Shown here: in pieces, positions 51,663 through 61,785 of the stretch
Layout of the letters: each line of letters begins with the position of its first letter
Position numbering within the stretch: the stretch's first letter is position 1
Source of the DNA: Bacteroidaceae bacterium
Lineage (GTDB): Bacteria; Bacteroidota; Bacteroidia; Bacteroidales; Bacteroidaceae
Reading direction: 5' to 3'
Length of the DNA stretch: 64,000 bases
Assembly: GCA_017464815.1 (NCBI GenBank)
Contig: JAFTYI010000008.1
Span: 62,001 to 126,000, forward strand
Translations under genes and position numbers: made by a program
The notes under the pieces: generated by a model
Told to the model about the DNA's origin: nothing
The model's input: the letters and a program-made list of their open reading frames with translations, nothing else
Database searches by the model: none

Positions 51663-51693
51663 TTGCTCAAAAAGCGTAAAAATCGTAATTTTG
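51663..51693 (+). promoter_or_regulatory. Promoter TTG-N20-TAATTTTG for mutS2
   Basis: The TTG at 51663-51665 and TAATTTTG at 51686-51693. The leader of about 130 bases ends in an A/T-rich segment (ATTCATAATTCATAATTAAA) before the ATG. Confidence 0.7.
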
Positions 51694-51829
51694 CACTCCG
51701 AAAGCCCCAAGAACCACCCCCGCATAAACGATAACAGTGAAGAAAGGGGGGATATCCATACTTGGTTCTGGCGGAACCTTCATCCGTTCCGCCATCATAA
51801 TTGATGATTCATAATTCATAATTAAAAGA

Positions 51830-54352
51830 ATGATTTATCCACAGAACTTCGAACAGAAAATCGGTTTTGACCAGATACGCCTGCTGCTGAAAGAGAAATG
51901 CCTGAGCACCTTGGGAAGCGAGCGGGTGGAGGCAATGGAATTCACAGACTCGGCTGACACCATTCACGAGCAGCTGGACAGGGTTTGTGAATTCATCCGC
52001 ATCGTTGAAGAGGAGGACAGTTTCCCCGACCAATACTTCTACGACCTGCGCCCGTCTCTGAAACGGATACGGGTGGAGGGTATGTACATGAACGAGCAGG
52101 AGCTGTTCGACCTGCGCCGTTCCGTGGAGACAATCAATGGCATCGTCAGCTTTCTGCAACGCAGCAACGGAGAGGAAGCTCACGACGGAGAGGAGGAAGG
52201 AGCCTCGCCCTATCCTGCCCTTAAGAAGTTGGCGGGCGACGTAATGGTCTATCCCCAACTGTTGGGCAGGATTGACGCCATACTCGACAAGTACGGAAAA
52301 ATCAAGGACAATGCTTCGAGCGAACTGTTGCGCATCCGCCGCGAACTGGCACAGACGACCAACAGCATCTCGCGAAGCCTCAACAGCATCCTGCGCAACG
52401 CCCAGTCCGAGGGTGTGGTGGAAAAGGATGTCACCCCCACCCTGCGCGACGGACGACTGGTGATACCCGTAGCACCGGGATTGAAACGGAAGATAAAAGG
52501 CATCGTACACGATGAGTCGGCCACGGGAAAAACTGTCTTCATCGAACCGGCCGAAGTTGTGGAAGCCAACAACCGCATCCGCGAACTGGAGGGAGAGGAA
52601 CGACGCGAAATCATTCGCATCCTGACGGAGTTCTCCGCAACGCTTCGTCCCATGATTCCCGACATTCTGCAATCCTATGAGTTCTTGGCCGAGATAGACT
52701 TCATCCGTGCCAAAGCCCATTTTGCCATACAGACGAAGGCCATCAAGCCGACCGTCGAGAGGAAACAGATTCTCGACTGGACAACGGCCATCCACCCCTT
52801 GCTCCAGCTCTCGCTGGCCAAGCATGGCAAGAAGGTCGTCCCTCTGGACATCGAGCTGAACCGTCGCCAGCGCATCCTGCTCATCAGCGGTCCGAATGCG
52901 GGAGGAAAGTCGGTCTGCCTGAAGACCGTCGGCCTCTTGCAATACATGCTCCAGTGCGGCCTGCTCATCCCCGTGCACGAACGTAGCCACGCGGGCATCT
53001 TCAGCAGCATCTTCATCGACATCGGCGACGAACAGAGCATCGAGAACGACCTGAGTACCTACTCGTCACACCTGCTCAACATGAAGAACATGCTGCGCCA
53101 TTGCAACGAGCGGAGCCTGCTGCTCATCGACGAGTTCGGCAGCGGCACCGAGCCTCAGATTGGTGGCGCCATGGCCGAAGCCATCCTCAAACGGTTCAAC
53201 CAACGACGGGCTTTCGGAGTCATCACCACCCACTATCAGAACCTGAAACACTTTGCCGAAGACCACGAAGGCATTGTCAACGGCGCCATGCTCTACGACC
53301 GCCACCAGATGCAGGCACTCTTCCAATTGCAGATAGGCAACCCGGGCAGTTCGTTTGCCGTGGAGATTGCCCGCAAGATAGGGCTCCCCGAAGAGGTGAT
53401 AGCCGATGCATCGGAAATTGTGGGAAGCGAATATATTCAGAGCGACAAATACCTGCAGGACATCGTGCGTGACAAACGCTACTGGGAAACCAAGCGACAG
53501 AACATCCGCCAACAGGAGAAGAAGATGGAGGAGACCATCAGCCGCTACGAGACGGAGTTGGAGGAGCTGAACAAAAGCCGCAAGACCATCCTGCGCACGG
53601 CCAAAGAGCAAGCCGAGCAACTGCTTCAGGAATCAAATGCCAAGATTGAGAACACCATCCGCACCATCAAGGAGAATCAGGCGGAAAAGGAACGCACCCG
53701 ACTGGCCCGTCAGGAACTGAACGACTTCCGCGACACACTGGCCGAGCAGGAAAAAGTCGAAAAGGAGGCTGCCATCACACGCAAGATGGAGCGTCTGCGT
53801 GAAAAGCAGAACCGCAAAAAAGAGAAGAAGAGCAAGACTACTCCGAACGCACAACCGGCCCAACATGTTGAAAAACCTCAGCCACCAGCCATTACCGCCG
53901 GTACATACGTACGCCTGAAGGGACAGACATCCACCGGACAAGTTGTGGAAATCAATGGTAAAAATGCAACAGTCATATTCGGAATGTTGAAATCAACCGT
54001 AAAGGTAGAACGTCTGGAACTCTCACAGGCACCCAAAGAGAGCACCCCGAAAGCAGTCACCTTCGTCAGCAAACAGACTCAAGACGAGGTGTACGAAAAG
54101 AAGCTGCATTTCAAACAGGACATCGACGTGCGTGGTATGCGTGGCGATGAAGCCCTGCAAGCTGTCACCTACTTCGTCGATGATGCCATCCTGTTGGGCA
54201 TGAGCCGCGTGCGCATACTTCACGGCACGGGCAACGGCATCCTTCGTACCCTCATCCGTGATTATTTGTCCGGCGTTCCCGGCATTGCCCATTTCCACGA
54301 CGAGCACGTACAATTCGGTGGTGCAGGAATCACAGTTATAGACATCGAATAG
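51830..54352 (+). CDS. mutS2: Endonuclease MutS2
   Basis: 840 residues. The ATPase has Walker A GPNAGGKS at 354-361 and the Walker B LLLIDEFGSGTEP near 430, followed by long coiled-coil residues (about 530-660, EKKMEETISRYETELEELNKS...). The C-terminal Smr domain is DVRGMRGDEALQAVTYFVDDAILLGMSRVRILHGTGNGILR, with the HGxG motif that carries nuclease activity. It lacks the mismatch-recognition domain of MutS; family members suppress recombination or act in ribosome rescue. Monocistronic with strong terminator. Confidence 0.94.
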   Translation: MIYPQNFEQKIGFDQIRLLLKEKCLSTLGSERVEAMEFTDSADTIHEQLDRVCEFIRIVEEEDSFPDQYFYDLRPSLKRIRVEGMYMNEQELFDLRRSVETINGIVSFLQRSNGEEAHDGEEEGASPYPALKKLAGDVMVYPQLLGRIDAILDKYGKIKDNASSELLRIRRELAQTTNSISRSLNSILRNAQSEGVVEKDVTPTLRDGRLVIPVAPGLKRKIKGIVHDESATGKTVFIEPAEVVEANNRIRELEGEERREIIRILTEFSATLRPMIPDILQSYEFLAEIDFIRAKAHFAIQTKAIKPTVERKQILDWTTAIHPLLQLSLAKHGKKVVPLDIELNRRQRILLISGPNAGGKSVCLKTVGLLQYMLQCGLLIPVHERSHAGIFSSIFIDIGDEQSIENDLSTYSSHLLNMKNMLRHCNERSLLLIDEFGSGTEPQIGGAMAEAILKRFNQRRAFGVITTHYQNLKHFAEDHEGIVNGAMLYDRHQMQALFQLQIGNPGSSFAVEIARKIGLPEEVIADASEIVGSEYIQSDKYLQDIVRDKRYWETKRQNIRQQEKKMEETISRYETELEELNKSRKTILRTAKEQAEQLLQESNAKIENTIRTIKENQAEKERTRLARQELNDFRDTLAEQEKVEKEAAITRKMERLREKQNRKKEKKSKTTPNAQPAQHVEKPQPPAITAGTYVRLKGQTSTGQVVEINGKNATVIFGMLKSTVKVERLELSQAPKESTPKAVTFVSKQTQDEVYEKKLHFKQDIDVRGMRGDEALQAVTYFVDDAILLGMSRVRILHGTGNGILRTLIRDYLSGVPGIAHFHDEHVQFGGAGITVIDIE

Positions 54353-54400
54353 TGCGTGTTTCCGGCTTTTGGCAGAGAAGCAAAAGAGCCTTGAACAAAG

Positions 54401-54461
54401 AGTCAGTCCGAAAAGCAGGCCGCAAGATCATTTTGCTTGCAACCCACTTTTCGGACTGACT
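54401..54461. terminator. Hairpin between mutS2 and the PepSY-like gene
   Basis: AGTCAGTCCGAAAAG pairs with CTTTTCGGACTGACT at 54447-54461; an inner AAGCA...TGCTT stem extends it. It lacks a long U tract, but its position between convergent genes suggests termination both ways. Confidence 0.7.
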
Positions 54462-54468
54462 TCGATAT

Positions 54469-54918
54469 TCAATCATCCAAGCGGAGGAAATTACCCATAT
54501 TGTCAAACTCCACCTCCAAGCCGTTTGACAACTTCAGTTCATATCCACGCCGATTATGCTTGATTTTCTTCACCTTGTAATCGCCGTAATAGCGATCGAT
54601 GTACTTCTTGATTGACACAGGAATGAGGTTGGCAGGCACGGCTTGAGGATGACTTTCAACTTCCTGCCACTGACCTTTCGTGTTGAATTCCAATTCGGTA
54701 CCATCGGACAAACGAACGTCATACCCCTCGGTGCGGAAGAGACTCTTATCCACTTTCAGATACGAAATCATCGCCTTAGGGAAATAAGTCTTAATCATAT
54801 CCCTAGCCTCAGCGGGCAACAGAGACACGTCCTGAGTCACCCTGTCACGCGCACATGCCACCGACACGACAAGCAGCATGATGCTTACTAAACTAACTAA
54901 TCTTTTCATTTTCTTCAT
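54469..54918 (-). CDS. PepSY-like exported protein
   Basis: 149 residues with a signal peptide (MKRLVSLVSIMLLVVSVACA). Two similar halves contain YLKVDKSLFRTEGYDVRLSDGTELEFNTKGQW and KVKKIKHNRRGYELKLSNGLEVEFDNMGNF, the tandem PepSY-like (DUF2874) repeat. Periplasmic, function unknown. The ATG at 54918 lies within the left arm of a hairpin; 54909 is a possible alternative. Confidence 0.82.
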   Translation of the reverse strand: MKKMKRLVSLVSIMLLVVSVACARDRVTQDVSLLPAEARDMIKTYFPKAMISYLKVDKSLFRTEGYDVRLSDGTELEFNTKGQWQEVESHPQAVPANLIPVSIKKYIDRYYGDYKVKKIKHNRRGYELKLSNGLEVEFDNMGNFLRLDD

Positions 54919-54955
54919 TCTGTTTTAAGTAGAATCATACCTCTAAAACAGAATG
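54916..54955. repeat. 12-bp inverted repeat upstream of the PepSY-like gene
   Basis: CATTCTGTTTTA (54916-54927) is exactly repeated in inverse as TAAAACAGAATG (54944-54955). The minus-strand ATG of the PepSY-like gene falls in its last arm, so the hairpin could terminate the DUF4738 transcript or hide the start codon. Confidence 0.7.
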
Positions 54956-54968
54956 AGCAAAGAATGGT

Positions 54969-55523
54969 TCAAGGGTTTCTGCCTGGAATTTCGTCTTCCA
55001 ACACACTGCCTTTATCAATGCGCACACTTCCATCGGTGGAGACAAGCACACACAAAGGGACAAACAAGTCAGTCTGAGGATGACACACACTGGCAGCAAA
55101 ACGCATTTTACCGTTCACCACCTTATCAAAGACCAACCCCTCAAGAATAGCCTTGGACAAAAAAGAGGACTCCACCTGTGAAGAGAAATCGCGCTTGGTA
55201 AAACGCTTGGTCAGAACCGTTTTGCCATTCCGGGTGATGTTCAACGCTATCTCATTGTCAACAAAGATGTTTCCCTGTTCATCCTTCACCTTTGGCAACT
55301 GGGATGAAGGGGCACGGTCTATCTGATAGCGAAACGCTGCTTCACCAATCGTCACATCCCCTTTTGCCGAAGATTGTTGCATGGAAAACTCTCCCGACTG
55401 GGAGTTTCCCGACAATTGATAAGCACGTTCATTCACCTTCTCAGTCTTGTCGGCACCTTGTCCGCATGACAGGAAAAGGCAAGCAGATATACCAAACGAT
55501 ATAATAAGATACAACTTGTTCAT
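54969..55523 (-). CDS. DUF4738 lipoprotein
   Basis: 184 residues with lipobox ACLFLSCGQG. The remainder, including AFRYQIDRAPSSQLPKVKDEQGNIFVDNEI and a C-terminal AASVCHPQTDLFVPL stretch, matches DUF4738 as I recall it. Periplasmic or outer-membrane-anchored; function unknown. Start at 55523 precedes the signal; a longer frame adds an unrelated 12 residues. Confidence 0.8.
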   Translation of the reverse strand: MNKLYLIISFGISACLFLSCGQGADKTEKVNERAYQLSGNSQSGEFSMQQSSAKGDVTIGEAAFRYQIDRAPSSQLPKVKDEQGNIFVDNEIALNITRNGKTVLTKRFTKRDFSSQVESSFLSKAILEGLVFDKVVNGKMRFAASVCHPQTDLFVPLCVLVSTDGSVRIDKGSVLEDEIPGRNP

Positions 55524-55602
55524 TCCTACAGCTTTTATTTCTAGGATGCAAAGGAACAAAAAACATCCGAAACAAACAAGTTATCAGGAAATAAATCATA
55601 CA

Positions 55603-55656
55603 AAAAAGCCGTTGGACGGTCGAATTCATGACATGAACCCAACCACCCAACGGATT
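55603..55656 (-). terminator. Terminator downstream of the DUF4890 gene
   Basis: On the minus strand ATCCGTTGGGTGG pairs imperfectly with CCGTCCAACGG, followed by CTTTTTTG. It separates DUF4890 from DUF4738. Confidence 0.8.
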
Positions 55657-55686
55657 TTGTTCCTTATATGACGAGGAATTCACCGC

Positions 55687-56202
55687 TTATTGGTTGCCAC
55701 CGCCAAAGCCGCCACGGTTTCCACGAGGGCCACCACCTTGACCGCCCGGTCCACCCCGACGATTGCCCTGACGGAAGCCCTGCGGACGTTCCTTCTGCAT
55801 CTTCTCAAACTCGACAAACTGTTCTTCTGTAAGAACGGCCTTCACCAGAGTCACATAATTATTCTGCATCTCGGTCATTTTCTTTTCACGCTCCTTGCGC
55901 ATCTTTTCACGTTCCTCGGGAGTCATTTCCTGACGCTCTTGGGGATTACCCATCTGCGGACGCTGGCTCATCATCTCGGTCACCAGTGCTTCGTTCAGCA
56001 CTTTCATCTGCTCAATCTGCTTTTCCGTCAACTTCAATCGCTCTATCTGGCGATCAGTCATCATCTTCACCATCTGCTCTTTGTTGGGAGCACGCATTCC
56101 ACCAGGACGCTGGCCACGCTGACGTCCCTCACCTTGTCCCTGTGCCAATGCACACACACTCATTGCCATGAAGGCAAACAAAATCAAACCTAACTTTTTC
56201 AT
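55687..56202 (-). CDS. DUF4890, Spy/CpxP-like exported protein
   Basis: 171 residues. A signal peptide (MKKLGLILFAFMAMSVCALAQ) precedes a highly charged helical region with REKMRKEREKKMTEMQNNYVTLVKAVLTEEQFVEFEKMQ, reminiscent of Spy/CpxP LTxxQ motifs, and a Gly/Arg/Gln-rich tail (GGPGGQGGGPRGNRGGFGG). Probably periplasmic, stress-related or chaperone-like by analogy. Confidence 0.82.
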   Translation of the reverse strand: MKKLGLILFAFMAMSVCALAQGQGEGRQRGQRPGGMRAPNKEQMVKMMTDRQIERLKLTEKQIEQMKVLNEALVTEMMSQRPQMGNPQERQEMTPEEREKMRKEREKKMTEMQNNYVTLVKAVLTEEQFVEFEKMQKERPQGFRQGNRRGGPGGQGGGPRGNRGGFGGGNQ

Positions 56203-56463
56203 TTTTCTTGGTGCTTTTTTTAATTAAAACTATCTTATTGTTAATTCGGTTAATCTCACCACGTTTTGCACCTATGACAAGGAAAAGCCACAAAAGGTTT
56301 AATCGGAGTTTTCAAAAAAAAGAGAATAAAGACAACTCATAATGCGACTTAACTTTTACACCCATAAATGCCATGTTGAGTTTGCATTTTAGCGTCCAGA
56401 AAAGAAAAGGAATGTTAATAAATCACGATTTGAGAAAAAATAAGCCAAATTATTCTGCATTTC

Positions 56464-56496
56464 TTGCTGCCGATATCCATTTGTTTTCTACTTTTG
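56464..56496 (+). promoter_or_regulatory. Promoter TTG-N22-TACTTTTG for the Pif1-like gene
   Basis: TACTTTTG at 56489-56496 precedes the ATG at 56515; a TTG lies 22 bases upstream. It rules out the in-frame ATG at 56464. The stretch 56203-56463 shows no other gene. Confidence 0.65.
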
Positions 56497-56514
56497 CAAG
56501 TAATTTGCATAAAC

Positions 56515-58521
56515 ATGAAACAGGAGGGACACATCGACACGGACAATGCGGAGTTTCAAGATGCGCTGCGCTTGATTCAATACACCCGCAACTCAGTGTT
56601 CCTGACAGGAAAAGCCGGCACGGGTAAGTCCACCTTTCTGCGATATGTATGCAACCACACGAAGAAGAAGCACGTGGTGTTGGCCCCTACGGGCATTGCG
56701 GCCATCAACGCCGGAGGCAGCACGATGCATAGTTTCTTCAAGTTGCCCTTTCACCCGCTGCTGCCCGACGACCCGCAGTATTCGCCCAAGCGAATCAGGG
56801 ACACGCTGCGCTACTCGTCATCGCACGTCAAGTTGTTGAGGGAAATTGAGCTTATCATCATCGACGAGATTTCCATGGTGAGGGCTGACATCATCGACTT
56901 CATCGACAAGGTGCTGCGCATCTACACCCGTAATTTGCGCGAGCCATTCGGTGGCAAACAGGTACTGTTGGTAGGTGATGTCTATCAGTTGGAGCCGGTG
57001 GTGAAGAGCGACGAACGGGAGATTCTGAACCGTTTCTACCCTAACCCCTACTTCTTCTCGGCACGGGTCTTCCGCGAGATGGAGCTAGTGAGCATCGAAC
57101 TGAAGAAGGTGTACAGGCAGAGCGACAGAGCATTCATCAATGTGCTTGACCGCATACGCACCAATACGGCCGGTGCGGCAGAGTTGCAGTTGCTCAACAC
57201 CCGCGTGGGCGGAACGTATGAAGCGAAGAGCGACCTCTACATCACCCTGGCCACCAAGCGCGACAGCGTGGATTTCATCAACGAACAGCGCTTGAACGAA
57301 CTGCCGGGAGAGGCCATCAGCCTCATGGGCAAGATTGAGGGAGAATTTCCCGAAAGCAGCCTCCCCACATCCATGAATCTGGAGTTGAAACCGGGGGCGC
57401 AAGTGATCTTTGTAAAGAATGATATGGAGAAGCGGTGGGTCAACGGCACACTGGGTACCGTGTCGGGCATCGACATGAATGGCGAACTGGTACACATCGT
57501 CACCGAGGAGGGACACGAGTATGACGTTGAGCAGGCCCTGTGGAGCAACGTGCGCTACCACTACAACGAACAGGAGAAGAAGATTGAGGAAGAGGTGCTG
57601 GGCACCTTCACCCAGTTTCCCATCCGACTGGCTTGGGCCATTACCGTACACAAGAGTCAGGGATTGACCTTCAGCCGGGCAGTCATCGACTTCACTGGAG
57701 GCGTGTTCGCTGGCGGACAGACCTACGTGGCACTGAGCCGATGCACCTCGCTCGACGGCATCCGACTGAAACGCGAAATCACACGAAGCGACATCTTCGT
57801 ACGTCCGGAAATCGTGCAGTTTGCCGAGACCTTCAACAACCGCCATTCCATCGACCGCGCCCTGAAGCAGGCACAGGCCGACGTGCAATATGCCGCCGCC
57901 GTCAACCACTTCGACAAGGGGGAGTTTGCCGAGTTTCTGGAGGAGTTCTTCAAGGCCATCCACTCGCGCTACGACATTGAAAAGCCGAATGTGCGCCGCC
58001 TGATACGCCGTAAGCTGGGCATCATCAACCAATTGAGAGACGAGAACTCCCGCCTGAAGGAAGAGATGCACCACATGCAGGAAGGGTTGAAAAAGTATGC
58101 CGACGAATACCTGCGCTTGGGCAACGAATGCATCACTCAAGCACGCGACAATCGTGCGGCGCTGGCCAACTACGAAAAGGCCTTGCAACTGTATCCACGC
58201 CACACGGAAGCGTTGGTTCGCAAAGGGGTGACGTTGCACGACGAACAAGCCTACGAACTGGCTCTCGAGTGCTTCAACGAAGCCATCCGGCTGAGTCCCG
58301 TACTGTTCAAGGCCGTGTACAATCGGGGAAAAACGCATTTGGCCATGAAGCGCCCGGCCGAGGCTGCCGCCGATTTGGACAAGGCCACCACCCTGAAACC
58401 CAAGCATGCCAAAGCCCACCAACTGTTCGGTGATGCCTTGCATGCCTTGAATAAAGAGGAAGAAGCCATCATCCATTGGGAACTGGCAGCACGCCTCAGA
58501 GAAGAGAAAGGAAAAGTGTAA
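56515..58521 (+). CDS. Pif1-like helicase with C-terminal TPR repeats
   Basis: 668 residues. SF1 helicase with Walker A TGKAGTGKST at 31-40, DEISM, and the C-terminal UvrD-like motifs AWAITVHKSQGLTFSRAVID and YVALSRCTSLDGI, typical of Pif1/RecD-like enzymes. From about residue 530 it carries TPR units (ALANYEKALQLYPRHTEALVRKG..., ALECFNEAIRLSP..., AAADLDKATTLKPKHAKAH). It presumably unwinds G-rich or forked DNA while docking to a partner through the TPRs. I know this fusion as common in Bacteroidetes. Confidence 0.88.
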   Translation: MKQEGHIDTDNAEFQDALRLIQYTRNSVFLTGKAGTGKSTFLRYVCNHTKKKHVVLAPTGIAAINAGGSTMHSFFKLPFHPLLPDDPQYSPKRIRDTLRYSSSHVKLLREIELIIIDEISMVRADIIDFIDKVLRIYTRNLREPFGGKQVLLVGDVYQLEPVVKSDEREILNRFYPNPYFFSARVFREMELVSIELKKVYRQSDRAFINVLDRIRTNTAGAAELQLLNTRVGGTYEAKSDLYITLATKRDSVDFINEQRLNELPGEAISLMGKIEGEFPESSLPTSMNLELKPGAQVIFVKNDMEKRWVNGTLGTVSGIDMNGELVHIVTEEGHEYDVEQALWSNVRYHYNEQEKKIEEEVLGTFTQFPIRLAWAITVHKSQGLTFSRAVIDFTGGVFAGGQTYVALSRCTSLDGIRLKREITRSDIFVRPEIVQFAETFNNRHSIDRALKQAQADVQYAAAVNHFDKGEFAEFLEEFFKAIHSRYDIEKPNVRRLIRRKLGIINQLRDENSRLKEEMHHMQEGLKKYADEYLRLGNECITQARDNRAALANYEKALQLYPRHTEALVRKGVTLHDEQAYELALECFNEAIRLSPVLFKAVYNRGKTHLAMKRPAEAAADLDKATTLKPKHAKAHQLFGDALHALNKEEEAIIHWELAARLREEKGKV

Positions 58522-58582
58522 AAAAAGAGTATATAAAAAAGAGTAACCAAAACAAAACTAAAAACTTTAAAAACAACAACGC

Positions 58583-61279
58583 ATGAAAAAGATTGCGAAA
58601 ATTACAGGAATTGTCATTGCGTGCATCCTGTCCCTCATGTTCATCCTCCCGTTTGCCTTCCAAGGCAAAATCAAAGAGGTGGTCATTGCAGAGGGCAACA
58701 AGATGCTGAATGCAGAATTCGGGTTTGATGGGCTGAACATCAGTCTGTTCAGAGATTTCCCCAAAGCATCCGTAGGTCTTGAAGGCTTTTGGCTGAAAGG
58801 CATCAATGAGTTTGAAAACGACACACTGCTCTATGCTGGAGAAGTGCAAGTGGCAGTGGACGTGATGTCGCTCTTCGGCGACACGGGCTTCGACATCTCC
58901 AAAGTGTTGCTGGCCGACACAAAAGTGAAGGCCATCGTGTTGGAAGACGGCCGTCCCAACTGGGATGTGATGAAGCCCGACACCACGACCGTGGAGGAGG
59001 AAGACACCACAAGCACGGGGGCATTCCGCATCAAACTACAGCAACTGAAGGTTGACAACCTCAGTGTCATCTATGACGACCGCCAAAGCAACATGTATGC
59101 CGACATCCAAGGCTTCAATGCCACCTGTTCGGGAGACATGACGGCCGACAACACCCTCCTCAATCTGGAAGCGCTCATTCAGGCACTCACGTTCAAGATG
59201 GACGGTGTCCCCTTCCTGAGCAAAGCACGCATTGCAGCCGAGCTCAACGTGGATGCCGACCTGAAGAACAGCAAGTTCACTCTCAAAGAAAACACCGTGG
59301 CCCTGAATGCCATCAAGGCCGGCATCGACGGATGGGTGGCCATGCCTGCCGATGCACCCATGAATATGGACCTGAAGCTGAAGACATCTGACATCAATTT
59401 CAAGGAGATTTTGTCACTCATCCCCGCCATCTATGCCAAGGACTTTGAAACACTGAAGGCCAATGGGACGGTCAGCCTCAACGCATTTGCCAAGGGCGAA
59501 ATGGTAGGCGACAGCATTCTCCCCCTGTTTGAAGCCGACATGATGGTAAAGGACGGTTCATTCCGCTACCCTGCTCTGCCCGCTGGTGTGGAGGCCATCA
59601 ACGTGACAGCCTCCGTGAAAAACCCCGGTGGCCCGTTGGATGCCACAGAGGTAAACGTCAGCCCGTTCAGCTTTAGCATGTTGGGCAATGCCTTTGCCAT
59701 CACCGCACAGGTGAAGACACCCATCAGTGACCCCGACTTCAACCTGACGGCCAACGGCACACTTGACTTGGGACAAATCAAAAACGTCTACCCATTGGAA
59801 GAGATGAGTCTGAACGGCGTGGTAAAAGCCGACATGAATTTGAGCGGACGCCTCTCCTATATAGATAAGGAGATGTACGACAAGTTCAACGCAACAGGCA
59901 GCATCAACCTGCGGGACATGGTGCTGACGATGAAGGACATGCCCAACGTGTCAATTGAAAAGTCTACGTTTGCCTTTACCCCGAAGTATCTTAACCTGAG
60001 CGAGACCACCGTACACATCGGCAACAACGACATCACCGCCGATTGCCGCTTCGAGAACTACTTGGCCTTTGCCCTGAAGGGGAAAACCTTGAAAGGACAA
60101 CTGAACGTGCAGAGCAACCACTTCAACCTGAACGACTTCATGACAGCCGAAGGCGACACCGTGATAGCTGCCGCCACTGACACAACGGCCACAACAGCAT
60201 CCGAAGCTACGGGTGTCATTGTGGTACCGAAGAACATCGACTTCAACATGAATGTAGACATGGCAGAAATCCTGTTCGACAAGATAGCCATCAAAAATCT
60301 CGACGGCAAACTGCTCATCAAGAATGGCACCGTGGACATGAAGAACCTCTCCATGAACACCATGGGCGGAAGTGTGGTGATGAATGGAGCCTACTCTACT
60401 GCACAAAGCGAGACAAGCCCGACCTTGAATGCCTCCTTTGCAATGAACGGACTCTCATTCTCACAGACATTCAAGGAGCTGGACATGGTACAGAAAATGG
60501 CTCCTATCTTTGAGAACCTGAAAGGAAACTTCTCAGGAAAGATGCAGCTTGACACAAGACTCGACAGCGTGATGTCCCCCATCTTCAGCACGACCAATGG
60601 CAGTGGAAGCCTCAGCACGAAGAACCTGAACCTCTCAGGAGTAGCCATCCTCGACAAGATTGCCGACGCCACCAACTATTCAGCCCTGAAGAACCTCAAT
60701 GTAAAGGACATGAACATTGACTTCACCATCAAGGAAGGCCGCGTCAACACCAAGCCTTTCGACATCAAGGTGGGTAACATGAACCTCAACCTCAGCGGTT
60801 CGACCGGACTCGACCAGACGATTGACTACACCGGCAAGCTGAAACTGCCCGCATCGGCAGGGAACATAGCAGCACTCACCACCATCGACCTGAAGATTGG
60901 AGGCACATTCACATCACCCAAGGTATCAGTCGACACCAAGAGCATGGCCAAACAAGCTGCTGCAGCAGCCACCAACAAAGCCATCGAAGCCATTGGCGAC
61001 AAACTAGGCGTAGACCTCAGCGATGCCGAAAAGCAAAAAGAGACCTTGGTAAATGCTGCCAAACAGGCCGCTGAAAGTCTGGTAAGAGAAGCCGAAAAGC
61101 AAAAGGTGAACCTCGTAAACAAAGCCGGCGACAATGTCCTGAAGAAATTAGCTGCCGAGAAAGCGGGTGAAGCCATTGTCAACGAAGCCAAGAAGCAAGG
61201 TGACCGACTTATCGAAGAAGCCATCGAAAAGGGAGATGCCCTGATTGAAAAAGCCAAGAAAGGCGAAGCAACAGAATAA
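58583..61279 (+). CDS. AsmA-like protein
   Basis: 898 residues. A membrane anchor near the N terminus (MKKIAKITGIVIACILSLMFILPFAF) precedes an AsmA-type domain (LNAEFGFDGLNISLFRDFPKASVGLEGFWLKG...) and a C-terminal AsmA_2 region. The last 120 residues are Ala/Lys/Glu-rich helix (AAKQAAESLVREAEKQKVNLVNKAG...). Inner-membrane anchored and periplasmic, a candidate for lipid transport or outer-membrane assembly like TamB. It starts 61 bases after the Pif1-like gene and may be co-transcribed. Confidence 0.85.
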   Translation: MKKIAKITGIVIACILSLMFILPFAFQGKIKEVVIAEGNKMLNAEFGFDGLNISLFRDFPKASVGLEGFWLKGINEFENDTLLYAGEVQVAVDVMSLFGDTGFDISKVLLADTKVKAIVLEDGRPNWDVMKPDTTTVEEEDTTSTGAFRIKLQQLKVDNLSVIYDDRQSNMYADIQGFNATCSGDMTADNTLLNLEALIQALTFKMDGVPFLSKARIAAELNVDADLKNSKFTLKENTVALNAIKAGIDGWVAMPADAPMNMDLKLKTSDINFKEILSLIPAIYAKDFETLKANGTVSLNAFAKGEMVGDSILPLFEADMMVKDGSFRYPALPAGVEAINVTASVKNPGGPLDATEVNVSPFSFSMLGNAFAITAQVKTPISDPDFNLTANGTLDLGQIKNVYPLEEMSLNGVVKADMNLSGRLSYIDKEMYDKFNATGSINLRDMVLTMKDMPNVSIEKSTFAFTPKYLNLSETTVHIGNNDITADCRFENYLAFALKGKTLKGQLNVQSNHFNLNDFMTAEGDTVIAAATDTTATTASEATGVIVVPKNIDFNMNVDMAEILFDKIAIKNLDGKLLIKNGTVDMKNLSMNTMGGSVVMNGAYSTAQSETSPTLNASFAMNGLSFSQTFKELDMVQKMAPIFENLKGNFSGKMQLDTRLDSVMSPIFSTTNGSGSLSTKNLNLSGVAILDKIADATNYSALKNLNVKDMNIDFTIKEGRVNTKPFDIKVGNMNLNLSGSTGLDQTIDYTGKLKLPASAGNIAALTTIDLKIGGTFTSPKVSVDTKSMAKQAAAAATNKAIEAIGDKLGVDLSDAEKQKETLVNAAKQAAESLVREAEKQKVNLVNKAGDNVLKKLAAEKAGEAIVNEAKKQGDRLIEEAIEKGDALIEKAKKGEATE

Positions 61280-61285
61280 TTCATG

Positions 61286-61346
61286 CGCACACAGACACCT
61301 GAAGAGAGAGGAAAGCCTCCCAATCCCCGTGTCTGTGTGCGTTTTT
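61286..61346 (+). terminator. Terminator of the AsmA-like gene
   Basis: CGCACACAGACAC pairs exactly with GTGTCTGTGTGCG, 30 bases apart, followed by TTTTTG. Confidence 0.9.
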
Positions 61347-61401
61347 GTTTCAAATTCCCACAATTAAGACAAGCAATCAACAACATATCAGAGAAACACT
61401 T

Positions 61402-61785
61402 ATGGAGAAAATCATCACAAAAATCGGAACCTGCACCCCTACTGGTGAACTGAAAATAGAAAAGGACGCCCTTATGGACTTGTACGACGACGACGAGATA
61501 CTCTCCATGCCCAACAGCCCGGAGAAGTTCGAATACTTGCTTTCATTAGCAGACCACTACCACCAACAGAATTACGATGCCGAAGCCTTACGCTTGTACG
61601 AACAAGTTTTCCACAGTTTCCCTTGGGAATGCACTGGCAAAGAACGGGAATTTTTCGAACGCTCCATCAAGGGACTTTCAGCCTTATGCAGCAGCGAAAA
61701 CGAATACGTTTGGGAAGTGAGCAGCCAACTTGTTGGCGACTATATGATTTGGGAAGAGGAGGAAATGAACAATTTGAAAAGATAA
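61402..61785 (+). CDS. Small unknown cytoplasmic protein
   Basis: 127 residues, MEKIITKIGTCTPTGELKIEK..., acidic, mostly helical. The stretch FEYLLSLADHYHQQNYDAEALRLYEQVFHSFP looks like a single TPR-type helical hairpin. No signal peptide and no recognised family. It ends MNNLKR, and its 3' end forms a perfect 12-bp inverted repeat with the convergent degraded gene at 61792. Confidence 0.6.
   Translation: MEKIITKIGTCTPTGELKIEKDALMDLYDDDEILSMPNSPEKFEYLLSLADHYHQQNYDAEALRLYEQVFHSFPWECTGKEREFFERSIKGLSALCSSENEYVWEVSSQLVGDYMIWEEEEMNNLKR

Noticed and set aside
51424-51679. Two overlapping small plus-strand frames
   Set aside because: They are translations across the tRNA-Ser gene.
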